Origin: Bacteroidota bacterium
GTDB lineage: Bacteria > Bacteroidota > Bacteroidia > Chitinophagales > Saprospiraceae
DNA: 64,000 bases
Assembly (NCBI GenBank): GCA_029572935.1
Contig: JAKQHM010000053.1
Coordinates: 1-64,000, forward strand
Direction of reading: 5' to 3'
The notes beneath the pieces are model-generated. The model ran no database searches. It was not told the origin of the DNA and saw only the letters and a program-made list of their open reading frames with translations. Below are positions 62,325 to 64,000 of the stretch, piece after piece. The translations under genes were made by a program, and so were the position numbers. How positions within the stretch are numbered: position 1 is the stretch's first letter; every line of letters starts with the position of its first letter.

Positions 62325-64000
62325 CTATTGATCCAGTGATTGAAGGTTTCTGAGACAAATATCCAGATCCATCCATATGGAGTAATACATCGCATAATGC
62401 AATATGTACTGACTGGAAAATGAAGTATCGTTTAACTTCTGATCAAATGGAAGCGGGATCAGTATGGATGGCTTGCCATTGGAAATTTGCATGGATTTGG
62501 AAATTTCCGGTGGTATCCCCACCCATTGCCGGCTCCCGGACAGAACGGAAACAATGTTCCTGAGAAATTTCCAGGGCTTCCTGTTTATAAAGGCAAACAG
62601 GGGAAAGAACAAAAGAAGCCAGAGGGAAAAGCAAAAGTCAAAAATCCGCTTTTGTCTTTTGTATGCTTGTTTTTGAATGTGAAACCGGGGATCCATCGTG
62701 TACATTTCTCCCGGCGTGTTTTTGGATGGACTGCCAATGATTCCGGTGCCACCGGCGGTCATCAACTTTACTTCCACACCTTCCGGCAGTCCGGACATCA
62801 TTTGTATGATATCGTGAAAAGGCAAGTGTGGAGAACAGACAATCAATTGATCCGGCCTGAGTACTTCCACCATTTTTGAGAATTCCCGGGAGGAAAAGCC
62901 CGGCATATCATCTTCCAGTCTTCGAATGACCCGATAAGGAAGAGAGGTATAACTCAATATCTTTTCAGCCAGATCGCACTCTGATGCATTGCCAATCAGG
63001 ATCACTTCCTTTAATTGACGGCTGCCTTTCTTCAGATATATAAACGCAGTCCTACTTAGGATCAGGTACATTAAAACATACAGGAAGGATAACAAGAGTA
63101 GCATTCTGGATGACCTCATTTCCTCTGGAAGCAGGGAATAAGCAATAAGATTCAAAATCAATCCGCCCGATGCACTGATCAAAATGTCTTTAAAACCTGG
63201 CCGTTTATCGTACAAACCATTGAAATAATTGGCAACTACCCAAACCAATGTAAAAAGTACCGCATTCGACCAAAAGGCCCATGGCAGAAAATGATAATCC
63301 GTTTGAAAATAAAGTTTAGACCAGATTTTTTTCAGACCAAATATGCCGGTCAGGATCAATCCTGCGTCGAGGGCAATGGGTGCAAATTGAAAGAACTTTT
63401 GCTTCAGCCAGGAAAGAGTCCCTTTTACGATAATGCCCAAACGGATCAGAAAAATGTAACTCTTTTGACTGGCACCTGAAAAGTACTGGTTGGCAAAGAT
63501 CATCATAGCCTGGTAAAAAGCTTTGTGGTAGGACAAGGTGGCCTTCCGGGTACTCTCGCCTTTGTAATGAACGATCCGGGTATTCGCCAGGTAAGCAATC
63601 TTATACCCTGCCCTTCTGATCCTGGTGGAGAGATCAATGTCCTCGCCGTACATAAAGTAAGCTTCGTCAAATCCACCAATCCGGTCCAGAATATTCTTCC
63701 TCGTAAAAAGAAAGGCCCCGGTTAGTACTTCGATCTCAGGATGATCGGTCTCGTAATTCAAATGTCCCAGGTAATATCCGTTAAACAGGGCGGATTTTGG
63801 AAAAACCTTGTGCAAGCCCAGCATCTTACAAACCGATACCCAAGGTGTTGGGAAACCCCGCTTGGATTCCGGCAAAATTTCTCCAGAACCGTCTATCATC
63901 ATGACACCGCATGCACCGGTATCCGGATGGGCATCCATGTAGGATATGCATTTTTCAAATGAGTCCTCTCTGACCAGCGTATCAGGATTTAGAAACAAAA
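62325..64000 (-). CDS. Glycosyltransferase-2 fused to a degenerate polyprenyl-phosphate sugar-transferase part (5' end outside window)
   Basis: The 5' end is beyond base 64000; the frame is open there (LFLNPDTLV). About residues 1-150 are the GT2 C-terminal half: VLTGAFLFTRKNILDRIGGFDEAYFMYGEDIDLSTRIRRAG. Next are about five membrane helices and a CoA-binding-like Rossmann stretch (EVILIGNASECDL). A final KRIFDFCFSLWLLLFFPLFAF segment matches the membrane part of bacterial sugar transferases. The C-terminal catalytic core of that family is mostly absent (a VLSGSRQWVGI remnant remains). It should build surface polysaccharide, with a GT2 activity; the sugar-transferase half is probably inactive. 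Confidence 0.75.
   Translation of the reverse strand, partial: LFLNPDTLVREDSFEKCISYMDAHPDTGACGVMMIDGSGEILPESKRGFPTPWVSVCKMLGLHKVFPKSALFNGYYLGHLNYETDHPEIEVLTGAFLFTRKNILDRIGGFDEAYFMYGEDIDLSTRIRRAGYKIAYLANTRIVHYKGESTRKATLSYHKAFYQAMMIFANQYFSGASQKSYIFLIRLGIIVKGTLSWLKQKFFQFAPIALDAGLILTGIFGLKKIWSKLYFQTDYHFLPWAFWSNAVLFTLVWVVANYFNGLYDKRPGFKDILISASGGLILNLIAYSLLPEEMRSSRMLLLLSFLYVLMYLILSRTAFIYLKKGSRQLKEVILIGNASECDLAEKILSYTSLPYRVIRRLEDDMPGFSSREFSKMVEVLRPDQLIVCSPHLPFHDIIQMMSGLPEGVEVKLMTAGGTGIIGSPSKNTPGEMYTMDPRFHIQKQAYKRQKRIFDFCFSLWLLLFFPLFAFINRKPWKFLRNIVSVLSGSRQWVGIPPEISKSMQISNGKPSILIPLPFDQKLNDTSFSSQYILHYAMYYSIWMDLDICLRNLQSLDQ

Overview
The window reads as a chromosomal segment of a Bacteroidota bacterium, most likely from the Saprospiria/Chitinophagia side of the phylum (inference, no database search was possible). 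The grounds are: three secreted proteins with C-terminal type IX secretion (type A) sorting domains; Bacteroidota-style lipoproteins; Bacteroidota-type forms of NusB, PurM, GlmM and DUF983; a BT_3928-like DoxX/MauE protein; and the TAnnTTTG promoter element before at least 22 genes. Genes are packed in short operons with 4-base ATGA overlaps. I see no CRISPR array, insertion sequence, prophage, rRNA or recognisable defence island. It is mostly core and housekeeping genome.

Layout. 1-9 kb: nrnA fragment, ndk, dapF with a NUDIX hydrolase, divergent pyrE with an M42 aminopeptidase and a UbiA-like membrane protein, then the minus-strand nusB-guaA-lipoprotein run. 9-19 kb: a DoxX/MauE-like membrane protein, a DMT exporter, YigZ, coaE, rocD, a secreted T9SS protein, DUF983 with 3-hydroxyacyl-CoA dehydrogenase, and a BadF-type sugar kinase overlapping pfkA. 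18-24 kb: purM with a small membrane protein and a LuxE-like ligase, a JmjC/cupin-8 hydroxylase-like gene, and an HMG-CoA lyase-like protein with a GNAT. 24-33 kb: a TonB-like protein, mnmH-selD (tRNA selenouridine), NamZ-like muramidase with an exonuclease/GIY-YIG fusion on the other strand, prenyl synthase and an amidohydrolase lipoprotein, and tRNA-Thr(CGU).

33-45 kb: cysteine desulfurase with GlmM, a methyltransferase with a PAP2 phosphatase, pyrG, a large multipass protein, a SpoU methyltransferase, rimO, and a lipoprotein MsrB. 45-49 kb: a giant secreted adhesin with eight FAS1 domains. 49-58 kb: a membrane metallophosphoesterase, arginine deiminase, a thioesterase and a YihY protein, PaaY with an enoyl-CoA hydratase, a Kelch-like T9SS protein, and an IscA-type protein with DoxX. 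58-64 kb: a lipoprotein, LOG, a sigma-54 activator without a visible DNA-binding domain, an M20 amidohydrolase, and a glycosyltransferase-2/sugar-transferase chimera running off the end.

How the genes relate. Nucleotide synthesis is well represented (pyrE, pyrG, guaA, purM, ndk), as is the cell wall and envelope (dapF, glmM, NamZ, lipoproteins, TonB-like). Arginine/ornithine metabolism (rocD, arginine deiminase) and acyl-CoA or leucine catabolism (HMG-CoA lyase-like, crotonase, hydroxyacyl-CoA dehydrogenase) are scattered rather than clustered. The most unusual points are four divergent gene pairs with almost no intergenic DNA (one pair shares the four bases CATG for both start codons), the two-domain repeat in the FAS1 adhesin, the sigma-54 activator lacking a helix-turn-helix, a purM-linked LuxE-like ligase, and the degenerate sugar-transferase tail on a GT2 enzyme. 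I did not find a clearly new multi-gene system.
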